Shown: positions 16,688-25,250, counted from the stretch's first letter. The stretch: DNA of 64,000 bases from Mycolicibacterium frederiksbergense (GCF_012223425.1 NZ_CP038799.1:5130249-5194248), one strand, 5' to 3'. Numbers and translations are program-made. The notes: generated by a model from the letters alone, not told the origin.

Positions 16688-17923
16688 ATGACCACTGCCC
16701 ACAATATCGACCTGCCCACCGTGCTTGCCGAACGACTCACCACCACCCACCCCGACGTGCTGCGTGAGCTGCTGGCCACGTTCATCCATACGCTGATGGG
16801 CGCGGAAGCCGACGCGCTGTGCGGCGCCGGATACGGTGAACGCAGTACCGAACGGACGAACTCCCGCAACGGGTACCGGCACCGCCAATTCGACACCCGC
16901 ACAGGTTCATTGGATCTCGCAATTCCCAAGCTGCGCCACGGTTCCTACTTCCCGGAGTGGCTACTGGAACGCCGCAAACGCGCCGAGCGGGCCCTGACCA
17001 CCGTGGTGGCCACCTGCTACCTGCTCGGAGTCTCCACCCGGCGGATGGACAAGCTCGTCGAAACCCTGGGCATCACCAGTCTGTCGAAGTCGCAGGTGTC
17101 GGTGATGGCCAAGGAACTCGACACCGCAGTCGAGGCGTTCCGCAGCCGCCCGCTGGACGCCGGCCCGTACACGTTCGTCGCCGCCGATGCGCTGGTGCTC
17201 AAGGTGCGCGAGCAGGGACGTGTGGTCAACGTGCACGCGCTGATCGCCGTCGGGGTCAACGCCGAGGGCTACCGCGAGATCCTGGGCATCGACGTCAGCA
17301 CCGCCGAGGACGGGGCGGGCTGGCTGACGTTCTGGCGGTCGTTGACCGCCCGCGGCCTGTCCGGGGTCAAGCTCATCACCTCCGACGCGCACGCCGGGCT
17401 GGTGGCTGCGATCGGGGCGACTCTGCCCGGAGCTGCCTGGCAGCGCTGCCGGACCCACTACACGACCAATCTGATGGCGATCACCCCGAAGTCGTCGTGG
17501 CCATGGGTACGCACCCTGCTGCATTCGGTGTTCGATCAGCCCGACGCGCAATCCGTTGCTGCACAATATGATCGCATCATCGATGCACTATCGGACAAGC
17601 TGCCCAAAGTCGCCGACCATCTGGAGAACGCCCGCGCGGACCTGCTCGCGTTCACCGCGTTTCCCAAACAGATCTGGCGCCAGATCTGGTCGAACAACCC
17701 CCAGGAACGACTCAACAAGGAGATCCGGCGACGCACCGACGTCGTCGGAATCTTCCCCGACCGAGGCGCCCTGATCCGCCTCGTCGGAGCGGTCCTGGCC
17801 GAACAGCACGACGAATGGGCCGAATCCCGGCGCTACCTCGGCCTCGACGTCCTGAGCAAATCCCGAGCCGACCAGAACTCACCAACCGAACAGGAGGACG
17901 TGCCGGCGGCACTGACCGCCTGA
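16688..17923 (+). CDS. IS256-family (mutator) transposase, IS1081-like, copy 2
   Basis: The protein is identical in all 411 residues to the copy 1 transposase (2176-3411), with the same ATG and the same GAAGGA upstream. All three candidate catalytic acids are present (AADALVLK, TSDAHAGL, NPQERLNKE). No base difference from copy 1 is apparent, so both copies could supply transposase to each other. Confidence 0.95.
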   Translation: MTTAHNIDLPTVLAERLTTTHPDVLRELLATFIHTLMGAEADALCGAGYGERSTERTNSRNGYRHRQFDTRTGSLDLAIPKLRHGSYFPEWLLERRKRAERALTTVVATCYLLGVSTRRMDKLVETLGITSLSKSQVSVMAKELDTAVEAFRSRPLDAGPYTFVAADALVLKVREQGRVVNVHALIAVGVNAEGYREILGIDVSTAEDGAGWLTFWRSLTARGLSGVKLITSDAHAGLVAAIGATLPGAAWQRCRTHYTTNLMAITPKSSWPWVRTLLHSVFDQPDAQSVAAQYDRIIDALSDKLPKVADHLENARADLLAFTAFPKQIWRQIWSNNPQERLNKEIRRRTDVVGIFPDRGALIRLVGAVLAEQHDEWAESRRYLGLDVLSKSRADQNSPTEQEDVPAALTA

Positions 17924-17953
17924 ACCATCACCTCGAAGAATCACACGACAACG

Positions 17954-17980
17954 TCGTACACCACGTCCCTGGACTTGACC
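17954..17980 (-). repeat. Right terminal inverted repeat of IS copy 2
   Basis: Same 27 bases as the right end of copy 1, directly followed by the second copy of GTCACCTC at 17981-17988. Confidence 0.85.
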
Positions 17981-18959
17981 GTCACCTCGGTGGCGATCCC
18001 GAGCCTGAACCAGGAAGCATGCCGCGATCTGGTGCGCGCTCGCGAAGACTGCCGCGGTGATCTGATGCGGGCCCGTCATCGACTGTCCAAGCTGCTGCTG
18101 CGCCACGGCATCGTCTACTACGGCGGCCACGCCTGGACGGGTACCCATGATCGCTGGCTGCGCACTGATGCTGTGACCCGGTTGCAGATGCCAGCCACAC
18201 GGATGGCCTTCGACGCCGATTACGAGCATGTACTGATGCTGCAGGCCCGACGCGACCGCTTGGACGCAGCGATCCACGAAGTCGCCGCCGACAGCGAGTT
18301 CACCCCCATCGTGCGTCGGGTGTCGTGTCTTCGCGGCGTAAGCACCTTGACCGGCTTCGCACTGGCGGTTGAGATCGGCGACTGGAACAGATTCACCGGC
18401 AACACGATCGGCTCCTTCGTCGGACTGGTGCCCTCGGAACACTCGTCGGGTTCGGCACGGGTGCAGGGACCGATCACCAAGACCGGCAACACCCACGTAC
18501 GCCGCCTGCTCGTCGAAGCAGCCTGGCATCACCGACCTCGCTATCGTGTCGGACCGGTGATGCGGTCACGGTGGGACCTGGCCCCGGTCGCCGCCCGTGC
18601 CCGTGGTGACGAGGGCAACCGACGCTTGCATCACCGGTGGGTGGGCTTTCTGGCCCGCCGCAAGCGGTCCACGGTGGCCAATGTTGCGGTCGCCCGCGAA
18701 CTGGCCGGCTGGTGCTGGTCGCTGGCGGTCATGGACGACTAACCGCCACCCAAGCTGCTTCCTTGGTCACGGTGGTGGCAGCGCGTGGATCGACCCGCGA
18801 CCGGCCTATGAGCAGACCCCTGAAAGGGGGCCGACGCTCGATTCTAGACACGCGGATACGATCCAGCCGAAACACCGTCCTGCGGTAACCAATCCGCGCA
18901 TATCAGTCTGACCGCGCGTCGCCAACCGACACGCTCACCACACGGACCCAGGAAGCAAC

Positions 18960-18995
18960 GAGGCGCCGCCGGGATAACTTTCCCGGCGGCGCCTC
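18960..18995 (-). terminator. Strong hairpin downstream of the metallophosphoesterase gene
   Basis: A perfect 15-bp GC-rich stem (18960-18974 with 18981-18995) has a 6-nt loop TAACTT. It lies 31 bp past the stop codon of the minus-strand metallophosphoesterase gene and also at the right flank of the IS110 element. There is no T-run, so it is a non-canonical terminator candidate that could serve either strand. Confidence 0.65.
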
Positions 18996-19025
18996 ACCCT
19001 GCCTATTGACAAACTTCCCTACATA

Positions 19026-20201
19026 TCAGGCCGGGGCGTTCAGGGTCAGCACCGAGATGTCCGGTGGTGCACCGACCCGCACCGGCGGGCCCCAGAACCC
19101 GGCCCCGCGTGAGACGTACAACTGGGTGTCCTGATGGGTCGACAGCCCTGCCAGCGACGGTTGCACCGCCTCCACGATGTACTGGAACGGCCAGGTCTGC
19201 CCGCCGTGGGTGTGCCCGGACAACTGCAGGTCCACTCCGCGGGCCGCTGCCTCTGCGACCATCACCGGTTGGTGGGCCAGCAGCACCGTCGGTCGTGACG
19301 GCTCGGCACCGGCCAGTGCACGATCGAAATCCGGCGGGTCGCCGCGCTCTTCGCCGGCCAGGTCGTTCACGCCGGCCAAGTCGAACGCGGCGCCGCCACG
19401 CCGGATCGCGGTGTTCTCGTTGCGCAGCGACGACACACCCAACCGCTCCAGCTCATGGATCCACGGCATCGTGTCCTCGACGAAGTACTCGTGATTTCCG
19501 GTGACGAAGAAGGACCCTTCGCGAGACACCAAGTCCTGCAGCGGCTCTGCAGCATGGCCGAGCTTTTCGACGGTGCCGTCCACGAGGTCGCCGACGATGG
19601 CCACCAGATCGGCGTCGGCTTCGTTGATCAGCCGGACGATCCGCTCGGTGTGCCGCCGCCCCAGCAGGGGACCCAGATGGATATCGGAGACCACCGCGAT
19701 CCGGAACCCGTTGAACGCCGGATCCAGCCGGCCGAGCCGGACCGGTACCTGCAGGACGTTGGGCGGGCCGAGTGCTGTGGCGGCACCGTAACCGACCAGC
19801 CCCGAGGCCGCGACACCCGCCGCAACCGCACTGGTGCGCGCCAGGAAGACCCGCCGGTTGACCGCCGGTGCGGGCTCATCGAGAGCGGCGGGCTCGACCG
19901 TCGAGCCGCGTTTCACCCAGCCGCGCAGAATCAACCTCACCGGCTCCAGCAGCAACAGGGCCAGCAGCAGGTACCCGACCAGCGCGAACCAGAGGTAGCC
20001 CGGCCACGCGAACCAGGCGGACTCGTCGATCCCGGTGATTCGCGGAACCATCAGCGTCATGACCAGCAGGGCGGCCAACGTCAGGAACACAGCCGTCAGC
20101 ACCCAGCGGGTGCGCCCGGGGACGGTGGTGTCTCGGATCAGCCGTTTCCACACATAGAGGTGCGCCAGCCCGAGGACCGAGGTCAGAATGATGATGAACA
20201 T
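19026..20201 (-). CDS. Membrane-anchored calcineurin-like metallophosphoesterase (YkuE/YaeI type)
   Basis: In this 391-residue protein the first 95 residues contain three to four hydrophobic helices. A twin-Arg-like NRRVFLARTSAVAAGVAASG segment follows at about 115-140, then a metallophosphoesterase domain. The metal-binding motifs are all present: VVSDIHLG, VGDLVDG, VTGNHEYF, LLAHQP and LSGHTHGGQ. The active site should face outside the cytoplasmic membrane, as in YkuE/LpxH-like enzymes acting on phospho- or lipid substrates. The substrate is unknown. Confidence 0.9.
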   Translation of the reverse strand: MFIIILTSVLGLAHLYVWKRLIRDTTVPGRTRWVLTAVFLTLAALLVMTLMVPRITGIDESAWFAWPGYLWFALVGYLLLALLLLEPVRLILRGWVKRGSTVEPAALDEPAPAVNRRVFLARTSAVAAGVAASGLVGYGAATALGPPNVLQVPVRLGRLDPAFNGFRIAVVSDIHLGPLLGRRHTERIVRLINEADADLVAIVGDLVDGTVEKLGHAAEPLQDLVSREGSFFVTGNHEYFVEDTMPWIHELERLGVSSLRNENTAIRRGGAAFDLAGVNDLAGEERGDPPDFDRALAGAEPSRPTVLLAHQPVMVAEAAARGVDLQLSGHTHGGQTWPFQYIVEAVQPSLAGLSTHQDTQLYVSRGAGFWGPPVRVGAPPDISVLTLNAPA

Positions 20202-20374
20202 GCAGGCGATCAGCCCCGCGCCCGGACCAGACTCATGTCAAAAGCCTAGCCATGGGTCCCCTTGTCCAGGTTTGCTGTGACCACGCTCACCGGCGATTCC
20301 AGAATCGGTGGTGGTGCATGGCATGATTCGCCCTCGCACCGGGTACATGGGTGCGGACGGCGAAAGGAACTCCG

Positions 20375-20530
20375 ATGGCTGGTGCCGCTGCATTGAGTGG
20401 ACGCACAGTTGGTACCTGCCCGGGATGCGGCTACCCGGTGATGGGCCCGCATCCGTGCGCGGCGTGCGCACCGCTGATGGCGGCTGCGCAGGCTATCGCC
20501 GCGCAGGATGGTCCGGTTGTCGCTGCCTGA
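20375..20530 (+). CDS. Small zinc-ribbon-like protein (51 residues)
   Basis: This short frame (ATG 20375, TGA 20528-20530) is preceded by AAAGGAAC at good spacing. It encodes an Ala-rich 51-residue protein with two cysteine pairs, TCPGCGYPV and PCAACAPL, consistent with one zinc-ribbon site. I do not recognise a named family. The ribosome binding site and the cysteine spacing argue it is real. It lies between divergent and convergent neighbours as a single gene. Confidence 0.6.
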   Translation: MAGAAALSGRTVGTCPGCGYPVMGPHPCAACAPLMAAAQAIAAQDGPVVAA

Positions 20531-20570
20531 GCACACAGACGTCCACCGCAGTGCCGCCGGCGGTGACAGG

Positions 20571-21152
20571 TCATGCGGCAGGCCATGTCGCCGTCAGAAC
20601 CTCCGGCGTCCACGCCGGCCATGACGGCGTGCCCACCGCGAACCCCGAGTTGAGCTGGGCCACGATCCGAGGTCCCGTCCGCGCACTGTTGTCGTAGCAG
20701 CTGGTGGACTCGGCGCGCATCCCCGCGACGGCGACCAGGTCCCACAATCGCCGGTAGCGTCGCCGGATCTTGTCTTCGGGCACCTGGTGTCCGCCGGCCC
20801 GAACCCGGTGCCGCACCCGCTCGACGGCCAGTTCCTCGGGGATCAGCACCACGTGCAGCACCACCGCGTAGCCCGCCGTCTGCGCGGCGTCGATCAGATC
20901 GAGTTTCGACGGATGCGAGAACACCGTCTCGGCGATGAACGACTCACCGAGCTCGATCAGCTTCGCCCGCGTGTCGGCCGCGATGCGGGCCGCCTCGTAG
21001 GCGTGATCGGCGGCGGCGCCCGGCCACCTGTGCCTGGCGATCTCATCGGCGTTGACCACCGGGCTGCCGGGAAGCAGCGGCGCCAGCGTCAACTCGATGA
21101 AGGTGGACTTGCCCGCACCGTTGGAGCCGACGACGAGGTCGAGGCGTCTCAC
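20571..21152 (-). CDS. Zeta-toxin-like P-loop kinase, toxin of a TA pair
   Basis: This 193-residue protein has a Walker A motif right at the start (LVVGSNGAGKST), then NADEIARHRWPG, an SFIAETVFSHPSKLDLI substrate-loop region and a basic KIRRRYRRLWDL segment. This matches zeta-toxin/UDP-N-acetylglucosamine kinase-like proteins, which poison cell wall synthesis by phosphorylating UDP-sugars. The start overlaps the upstream antitoxin gene by 4 bp (ATGA), so translation is coupled. Being chromosomal, its role could be stress response or mobile DNA maintenance. The toxic activity is inferred. Confidence 0.82.
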   Translation of the reverse strand: MRRLDLVVGSNGAGKSTFIELTLAPLLPGSPVVNADEIARHRWPGAAADHAYEAARIAADTRAKLIELGESFIAETVFSHPSKLDLIDAAQTAGYAVVLHVVLIPEELAVERVRHRVRAGGHQVPEDKIRRRYRRLWDLVAVAGMRAESTSCYDNSARTGPRIVAQLNSGFAVGTPSWPAWTPEVLTATWPAA

Positions 21153-21538
21153 CGGCGGGGGTGCAGCACCGACGAGCTGCCGTCGGGGCGGTATTCGATG
21201 ATCTGCCCGGATGCATCCAGTGCGACGGTGGTGATTCCACGCGCGGCCAGCAGCGCCCCGTAGTCGGTGTCGGCCAGGCTCTCCTCGATGGCCGCTGAGA
21301 TCTCGGCGTTGAACACGACACCTTCCTCGGTGGTCAGCTCGGCCAATTCCACCCCGCCCGCCAACGCGGCCTCCACCTTGCGGCGTGCCGCGCTGTGCTG
21401 GGCCGACACCGACCGCCCGATCCGCGCCCAGTGGTCCAGCTGCTGTTTGGCCGAGCGACTCTGCCGGGCGCCTTCGGCGGCGGCGCTGTCCATGAGGTCA
21501 GCGGCGACCCTGGTCACGCGATCAGCGGCATTGGCCAT
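21149..21538 (-). CDS. ParD-like antitoxin paired with the zeta-like toxin
   Basis: The 129-residue protein has an N-terminal part (about residues 1-60: VTRVAADLMDSAAAEGARQS, SAKQQLDHWARIGRSV) that matches the ParD-like antitoxin family adjoining zeta-type kinases in actinobacteria. The C-terminal part (EEGVVFNAEISAAIEES to the end) probably wraps the toxin. A good AAAGGAG lies before the ATG at 21538. The operon order antitoxin-toxin with a 4-bp overlap is typical. Repeated GTAGCA motifs upstream are likely where it binds to autoregulate. Confidence 0.8.
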   Translation of the reverse strand: MANAADRVTRVAADLMDSAAAEGARQSRSAKQQLDHWARIGRSVSAQHSAARRKVEAALAGGVELAELTTEEGVVFNAEISAAIEESLADTDYGALLAARGITTVALDASGQIIEYRPDGSSSVLHPRR

Positions 21539-21555
21539 GACGAGCTCCTTTGCAT

Positions 21556-21586
21556 GTAGCAGTCTGCTACAACTGTAGCAATCTGC
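21556..21586. promoter_or_regulatory. Operator-like repeats upstream of the TA operon
   Basis: GTAGCA-GTC-TGCTAC (21556-21570) is a perfect inverted repeat. A third GTAGCA follows at 21575-21580. The cluster lies 18-48 bp before the antitoxin start, where ParD-type antitoxins bind their own promoters. Confidence 0.62.
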
Positions 21587-21594
21587 GACGATGC

Positions 21595-22575
21595 CTACTG
21601 CGGATGAGCTGCCAGGTACTCCGCCACCGGGATCGTGCTGGTCCGTGCGTAGCCGATGGGCAACAGCACGTCACCGGCCGTCGTCCGGTAGTACACCTCC
21701 CAGTCGTAGTAGCCGGCGAACGCCACGGGATCGGCGGCCAGCACGGCTGCGTAGTTCTTGACCGCCTGCACGTAGTGGTCGGAGTTGTTGTATCGGTACA
21801 GGGCGTGATCGGGATCGGTGACGAAACCGTTGGCGGCCAGATACCGTCCGGCGGCCATGATGCTGTCGCGCGGCGCGTGGATATCACCGCCCCCGCCGTA
21901 GGCGGCGAACGTCGACGGCAGAAACTGCATGGGCCCCTGCGCGCCCGCGGTGCTGGTGCCCGCGATGCTTCCCAGGCGGGTCTCGATCAGATTCACCGCG
22001 GCCAGATAATTCCAGCCGACACCGGAGGCAGCCTCGGACTCGCGGTAGTGGGCCAACAGTTCCTCGGCGGGACGCGGCGCCTCGATCCGCCATGCGGGCA
22101 GGGTGTCCTTGGCTTCACCGGTCAGCAGCGCGTCAAGGTGCCGCCGCGCCTCGATGTTCAGGTCGTAGACCGCCAGCATCGGCGGCGGGATTCGGGGACG
22201 GGTCAGGCCATCCCATTCCGGGTGCCTGCCGATGACGCGGTAGGCGGCCTGCTGGCGACGGGCGGCGGCGCGGCGTGCCTCGGGCGTGGACGACGGATTC
22301 CGTAGCGTCTGCTCGTCGGCCACCAGGTCGTCGGCCACCTGAGCCGGCTCAGGTGCCAGCCGGGGCTAGGCCGTCGCCGGTGCGGGCGGTGTTGGTGGTG
22401 GTGTTGTGGGCGTTGAGGTTTGCGTCGCCGCCGGGGGAGTCGAGGACGATTCCACCGCCCTCGGGTCCGACCTGTCCGAGCATCCCGCGAGCACGATGAG
22501 CATCCCGAAGGCCGCAACGAGCCGGGCGGCGACACCGCGAATCGGCGTGGGGCCAACTCGTGCATTCGTGTCCAT
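21595..22575 (-). pseudogene. Lytic transglycosylase-like lipoprotein interrupted by an in-frame TAG
   Basis: From ATG 22573-22575 (MDTNARVG) the frame encodes a lipoprotein signal with lipobox LAGC and a Ser/Thr/Pro-rich linker, then meets TAG at 22366-22368. The same frame continues without other stops to 21595 with an SLT-like domain (NYLAAVNLIETRLGS with the catalytic Glu, GTSTAGAQGPMQFLPSTFAA, DHALYRYNNSDHYVQAV). Intact, it would be about 325 residues and cut peptidoglycan outside the membrane. The downstream part alone (GTG 22338, 247 residues) would lack a signal peptide. Read-through, true decay or a base error are all possible. Confidence 0.78.
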
Positions 22576-22715
22576 CGGGTGGTGTCCGAGCGGTAATTTG
22601 CGGTACAGATTCGGCGAGCAGCGTGTGGCAACGATGAGGCGACGATAGCAACGCCGCGCAGCGAATCGATCGCAACCGTGCGCCGCCCCGGCCCGCGGAC
22701 GTCGGAAGGAACTCC

Positions 22716-24569
22716 ATGGGTTACGCCAAGCACATCGGTCGGGTCGGCGCTTTGGCGGTAACTCTGGGGGTGGGGGTGGCGCTGGCATCGGCGCCGACCG
22801 CTTTCGCCGAGACGGGCGACTCGTCGTCCTCCTCGTCCTCTTCGAGTTCGACCAGTTCCGCAAGCTCGTCGAACACCGGCAGCAGCAGCACGTCGTCGGA
22901 CTCGAGCTCGTCGAGCACCAGCGGGCAGAAGACCACCCGGTCGGCCCGGTCTGCCGCCGGCTCGGGCTCCGGCGCCATCACCGTGCCGCTGGCCGACCGC
23001 ACGTCCCCGGTGCGCGCGAAGACCGCACGCACCGCCAAGACCAGCCCGTTGTCTGCGGGCGCGCCGGCCGAGCCCGCCGTCACGCTCATCACCATCCCGG
23101 TGAACCCGGCGGCCCCGCTGGTCAATCCCGATCCCGGAACTCCACCGGTGGAAGCGCCCGCGGCGTTGGCGGCCCTCGGCGCGGTACGTGACGAGCTGGA
23201 ACGCAACACCTTGCGCCGCAACGCCACCAGCGGACCGCAGGTCGGCATCGCCTCGGTGGACACCCCGAACGTCTTGGTCATCGGAGTGGACGGCGCCAAC
23301 CTCAGTCGGGTGCTCGCCGACCCGGCCAACGTCAACTTCTTCAGCCTCATCCAGGGCAGCTCGACCGCTCCGTCGAGCATCGTCGGGCACACGACCATCT
23401 CCAACCCGTCCTGGTCGACCATCCTGACCGGCAACTGGGGTGAGACGACCGGCGTCATCAACAACATCTTCACGCCGTGGACGTACAACAGGTGGTCGAC
23501 GGTGTTCAACCAGCTCGAGGAAGACCACGATGACGGCATCCAGACCACGGCGGTGGCCAACTGGGACGTGATCGCCGCCATCGCCGCCGCGGGTGGTGAC
23601 CTGGGCGCAGACCTGGTGCGCTACATCGGGAAACGCGAGGATGACCCGAATTGGCTGAAGACCGATGACGCGGTCGGTGACACGACCGAGCTGATCATTG
23701 CCGGCTCGAACCCCGACGTCGCGAATTTCGTCTTCAGTTACTTCGTCGGAGTCGACGAGAACGGCCACGCGTACGGCGGCGCCTCCGAGGAATACAAGCT
23801 GGCGCTGAACAACTTCGACCGCAACCTCGGCGAGATCATGGCCGCGGTCGAAGCCTGGGAGACGGCCAACAACGAGGAGTGGACCATCGTCCTGGTCACC
23901 GATCACGGACACCAGCCGCAGCGCGGACTCGGGCACGGCTTCCAATCACCGGATGAGACCGAGACATTCGTCATCGTCAACGGCCCCGGGTTCACGCCGG
24001 GCGCGATCAACCTGCAGTACCAGATCGTCGATGTCACTCCGACCGTGGTGACGCTGTTCGGTGGGACCCCGCGGGCGAGCGACGGCACGTCGATGACCGA
24101 ACTCACCAACAATGTCATCCCGATCAACAACGATGCGGCGCTGCGCGAGGCGCTGCAGGACCTCATCTCCAAGAACGGCTACCCGGACACCATCACCAAC
24201 ATCTCCCTCGGGGTGCGCACCATCTTCACCTCGATCCCGTACTTCCTGGTCGATATCGTCGACGGCATCGTTGGCGGCATCAAATCGGTTGCTGCACAGA
24301 ATATTCCGATAGTGAGCCTGCTGGCCGGGCTGGCGGTCGGGCCGGTGCAGTTCATCGGGGATCTCGGGTATGTGGCGACGAACTTCGTGGCTCAGGTCGT
24401 TGCCCGGATCACCGGTGTCACCGGCGCCAGCATCTACCCGTTCTGGCCGCCGGCAGCACCGGACTTCCCGTCGTACACCCCGCCGGCACCGCCGTCGATG
24501 CTGGCCGGACTGCAGGTGTGCGGGGATCCGGCGCTCGGCGCCTGCGTGGACCCGTCGATCGCGGTCTGA
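22716..24569 (+). CDS. Secreted alkaline-phosphatase-superfamily phosphodiesterase-like protein
   Basis: The 617-residue protein starts with a Sec signal (GALAVTLGVGVALASAPTAFA). A striking low-complexity Ser/Thr stretch (about residues 36-70) follows, then a basic Ala-rich linker. The catalytic region from about residue 185 fits type I phosphodiesterase/nucleotide pyrophosphatase: VLVIGVDGANLS with metal Asp, HTTISNPSWSTILTG with the Thr/Ser nucleophile region, YFVGVDENGHAYGG, VLVTDHGHQPQRGLGHG. It ends in a hydrophobic and Pro-rich tail. It probably acts at the cell surface; the substrate is unknown. The ATG at 22716 follows GGAAGGAACTCC. Confidence 0.85.
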   Translation: MGYAKHIGRVGALAVTLGVGVALASAPTAFAETGDSSSSSSSSSSTSSASSSNTGSSSTSSDSSSSSTSGQKTTRSARSAAGSGSGAITVPLADRTSPVRAKTARTAKTSPLSAGAPAEPAVTLITIPVNPAAPLVNPDPGTPPVEAPAALAALGAVRDELERNTLRRNATSGPQVGIASVDTPNVLVIGVDGANLSRVLADPANVNFFSLIQGSSTAPSSIVGHTTISNPSWSTILTGNWGETTGVINNIFTPWTYNRWSTVFNQLEEDHDDGIQTTAVANWDVIAAIAAAGGDLGADLVRYIGKREDDPNWLKTDDAVGDTTELIIAGSNPDVANFVFSYFVGVDENGHAYGGASEEYKLALNNFDRNLGEIMAAVEAWETANNEEWTIVLVTDHGHQPQRGLGHGFQSPDETETFVIVNGPGFTPGAINLQYQIVDVTPTVVTLFGGTPRASDGTSMTELTNNVIPINNDAALREALQDLISKNGYPDTITNISLGVRTIFTSIPYFLVDIVDGIVGGIKSVAAQNIPIVSLLAGLAVGPVQFIGDLGYVATNFVAQVVARITGVTGASIYPFWPPAAPDFPSYTPPAPPSMLAGLQVCGDPALGACVDPSIAV

Positions 24570-24572
24570 GGC

Positions 24573-25250
24573 TCAGGGCTTCATCGAACCGAGGTAGTAG
24601 GACTCGCGGCCGGTGGGGTAGCCGCCCCCATCGGTCGCGATGTGGATGTGGTCGAAATGGTTCAGCGTCTCCGAGCCGTAATCGGCGGTCCAGCTGGGTG
24701 CGCCGATGCCCGGGTAGAAGCCCTGCCGCCAGATGACGTGGATGACGCCCCAGCGTTCGGCGTTGGCCAGGGCGAGCCCGGCGATCTGGTTGCCGAGTTC
24801 GATCCCGGCGTCGCTGCCGTGGTTGGGGATCATGACGTCGATGGCCAGCCCGTTGGGATGCCACTTCAGCGGATCCTGGCGGTAGCCGCCGATGGTGGTG
24901 ATCTCCGGATACATCATGCTGATGGCGCGGGCCACCCAGATGGTCTTGACCTGCAGGCCCTGCTCGGGCGTGACGCCCGCGTCGAGCGGGAAGTCGAGTA
25001 CCCGGGTGTCCACCGGTGCGCTGACCGCCAACAGTTCGGCCTCGGTGGGGGCCTGGGCGGCGTTGTCCGGCAGCAGGGGAGCCGCGGGCTCGGCCGACGC
25101 CTGTCCGGGCGCGGCGGCCTCCGGAATGCCAAGCGGGCGGGGGGCCGCGTTCTGGGCGTACAGCACACCTCCGGAGATGACGATGGAGCCGGCGATTGCC
25201 AACCACCGTCCCCGGTTCGCGGCTAACAGGTTTCTGCCCACGCTGAGCAC
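24573..25250 (-). CDS. Secreted protein with M15-like (ARB_07466-type) C-terminal domain
   Basis: The 225-residue protein has an N-terminal membrane signal (LAIAGSIVISGGVLYAQNA) and a Pro/Ala-rich linker to about residue 90. The C-terminal domain contains ITTIGGYRQDP, WHPNGLAIDVMIPNHGS and NHFDHIHIATDGGGYPTGRE. The His/Asp/His pattern resembles the zinc-binding D-Ala-D-Ala carboxypeptidase (M15) fold seen in ARB_07466-like domains. A cell-wall role is likely but not shown. It is convergent with the phosphodiesterase gene, four bases from its stop codon. Confidence 0.75.
   Translation of the reverse strand: MLSVGRNLLAANRGRWLAIAGSIVISGGVLYAQNAAPRPLGIPEAAAPGQASAEPAAPLLPDNAAQAPTEAELLAVSAPVDTRVLDFPLDAGVTPEQGLQVKTIWVARAISMMYPEITTIGGYRQDPLKWHPNGLAIDVMIPNHGSDAGIELGNQIAGLALANAERWGVIHVIWRQGFYPGIGAPSWTADYGSETLNHFDHIHIATDGGGYPTGRESYYLGSMKP

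Larger units (their letters stand above)
16551..17980 (+). mobile_element. IS256-family insertion sequence, IS1081-like, copy 2
   Basis: This 1430-bp element is the same as copy 1 at 2039-3468 throughout, in the same orientation, 14,512 bp away. It is flanked by the 8-bp direct repeat GTCACCTC at 16543-16550 and 17981-17988, which is different from the copy 1 duplication. It interrupts the IS110-family recombinase gene in the VTS codons. Near identity suggests recent transposition. Confidence 0.95.
16213..18742 (+). pseudogene. IS110-family recombinase gene, split by IS256-family insertion
   Basis: The first part (GTG 16213 to 16550) encodes the N-terminal DEDD domain: SIGLDVHARS, VAVAYEAGPTGFGL and VKTDARDALHLARLLRL. 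The second part resumes at 17989 with VAIPSLNQEACRDLVRAR and ends at TAA 18740-18742. It holds the C-terminal domain with CLRGVSTLTGFAL, IGSFVGLVPSE with nearby serines (SSGSARV) and TGNTHVRRLLVEAAW. Deleting 16551-17988 joins the two in frame as LRLDEVTSVAIPSL, giving a full-length 363-residue protein, so the insertion is the only lesion seen. As it stands the gene is inactivated. Confidence 0.92.
16084..18849 (+). mobile_element. IS110-family element interrupted by IS256-family copy 2 (ends approximate)
   Basis: An IS110-type recombinase gene (16213-18742, interrupted) lies in a gene-free stretch between the Ddn-like gene and a metallophosphoesterase. IS110 elements have no long terminal repeats, so the ends are uncertain. 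The given limits are the two copies of CTAGAC at 16084-16089 and 18844-18849, a weak guess for the repeated core. The right non-coding part includes a small hairpin CCCCT/AGGGG near 18817-18829. About 1335 bp remain when the inserted IS is removed, a normal size for the family. Confidence 0.6.

Noticed and set aside
2031-17988. Composite transposon formed by the two IS copies
   Set aside because: The outer flanks do not share a target duplication; each copy has its own distinct 8-bp repeat directly at both of its ends, so each inserted alone.
16084-18849. CTAGAC repeats as proven IS110 ends
   Set aside because: Only six bases match and the flanks do not align further, so they are used only as approximate limits.
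22203-23945. 580-codon minus-strand open frame over the phosphodiesterase gene
   Set aside because: Shadow frame; the plus-strand product has signal peptide and metal motifs. Its end merely overlaps the transglycosylase in another frame.
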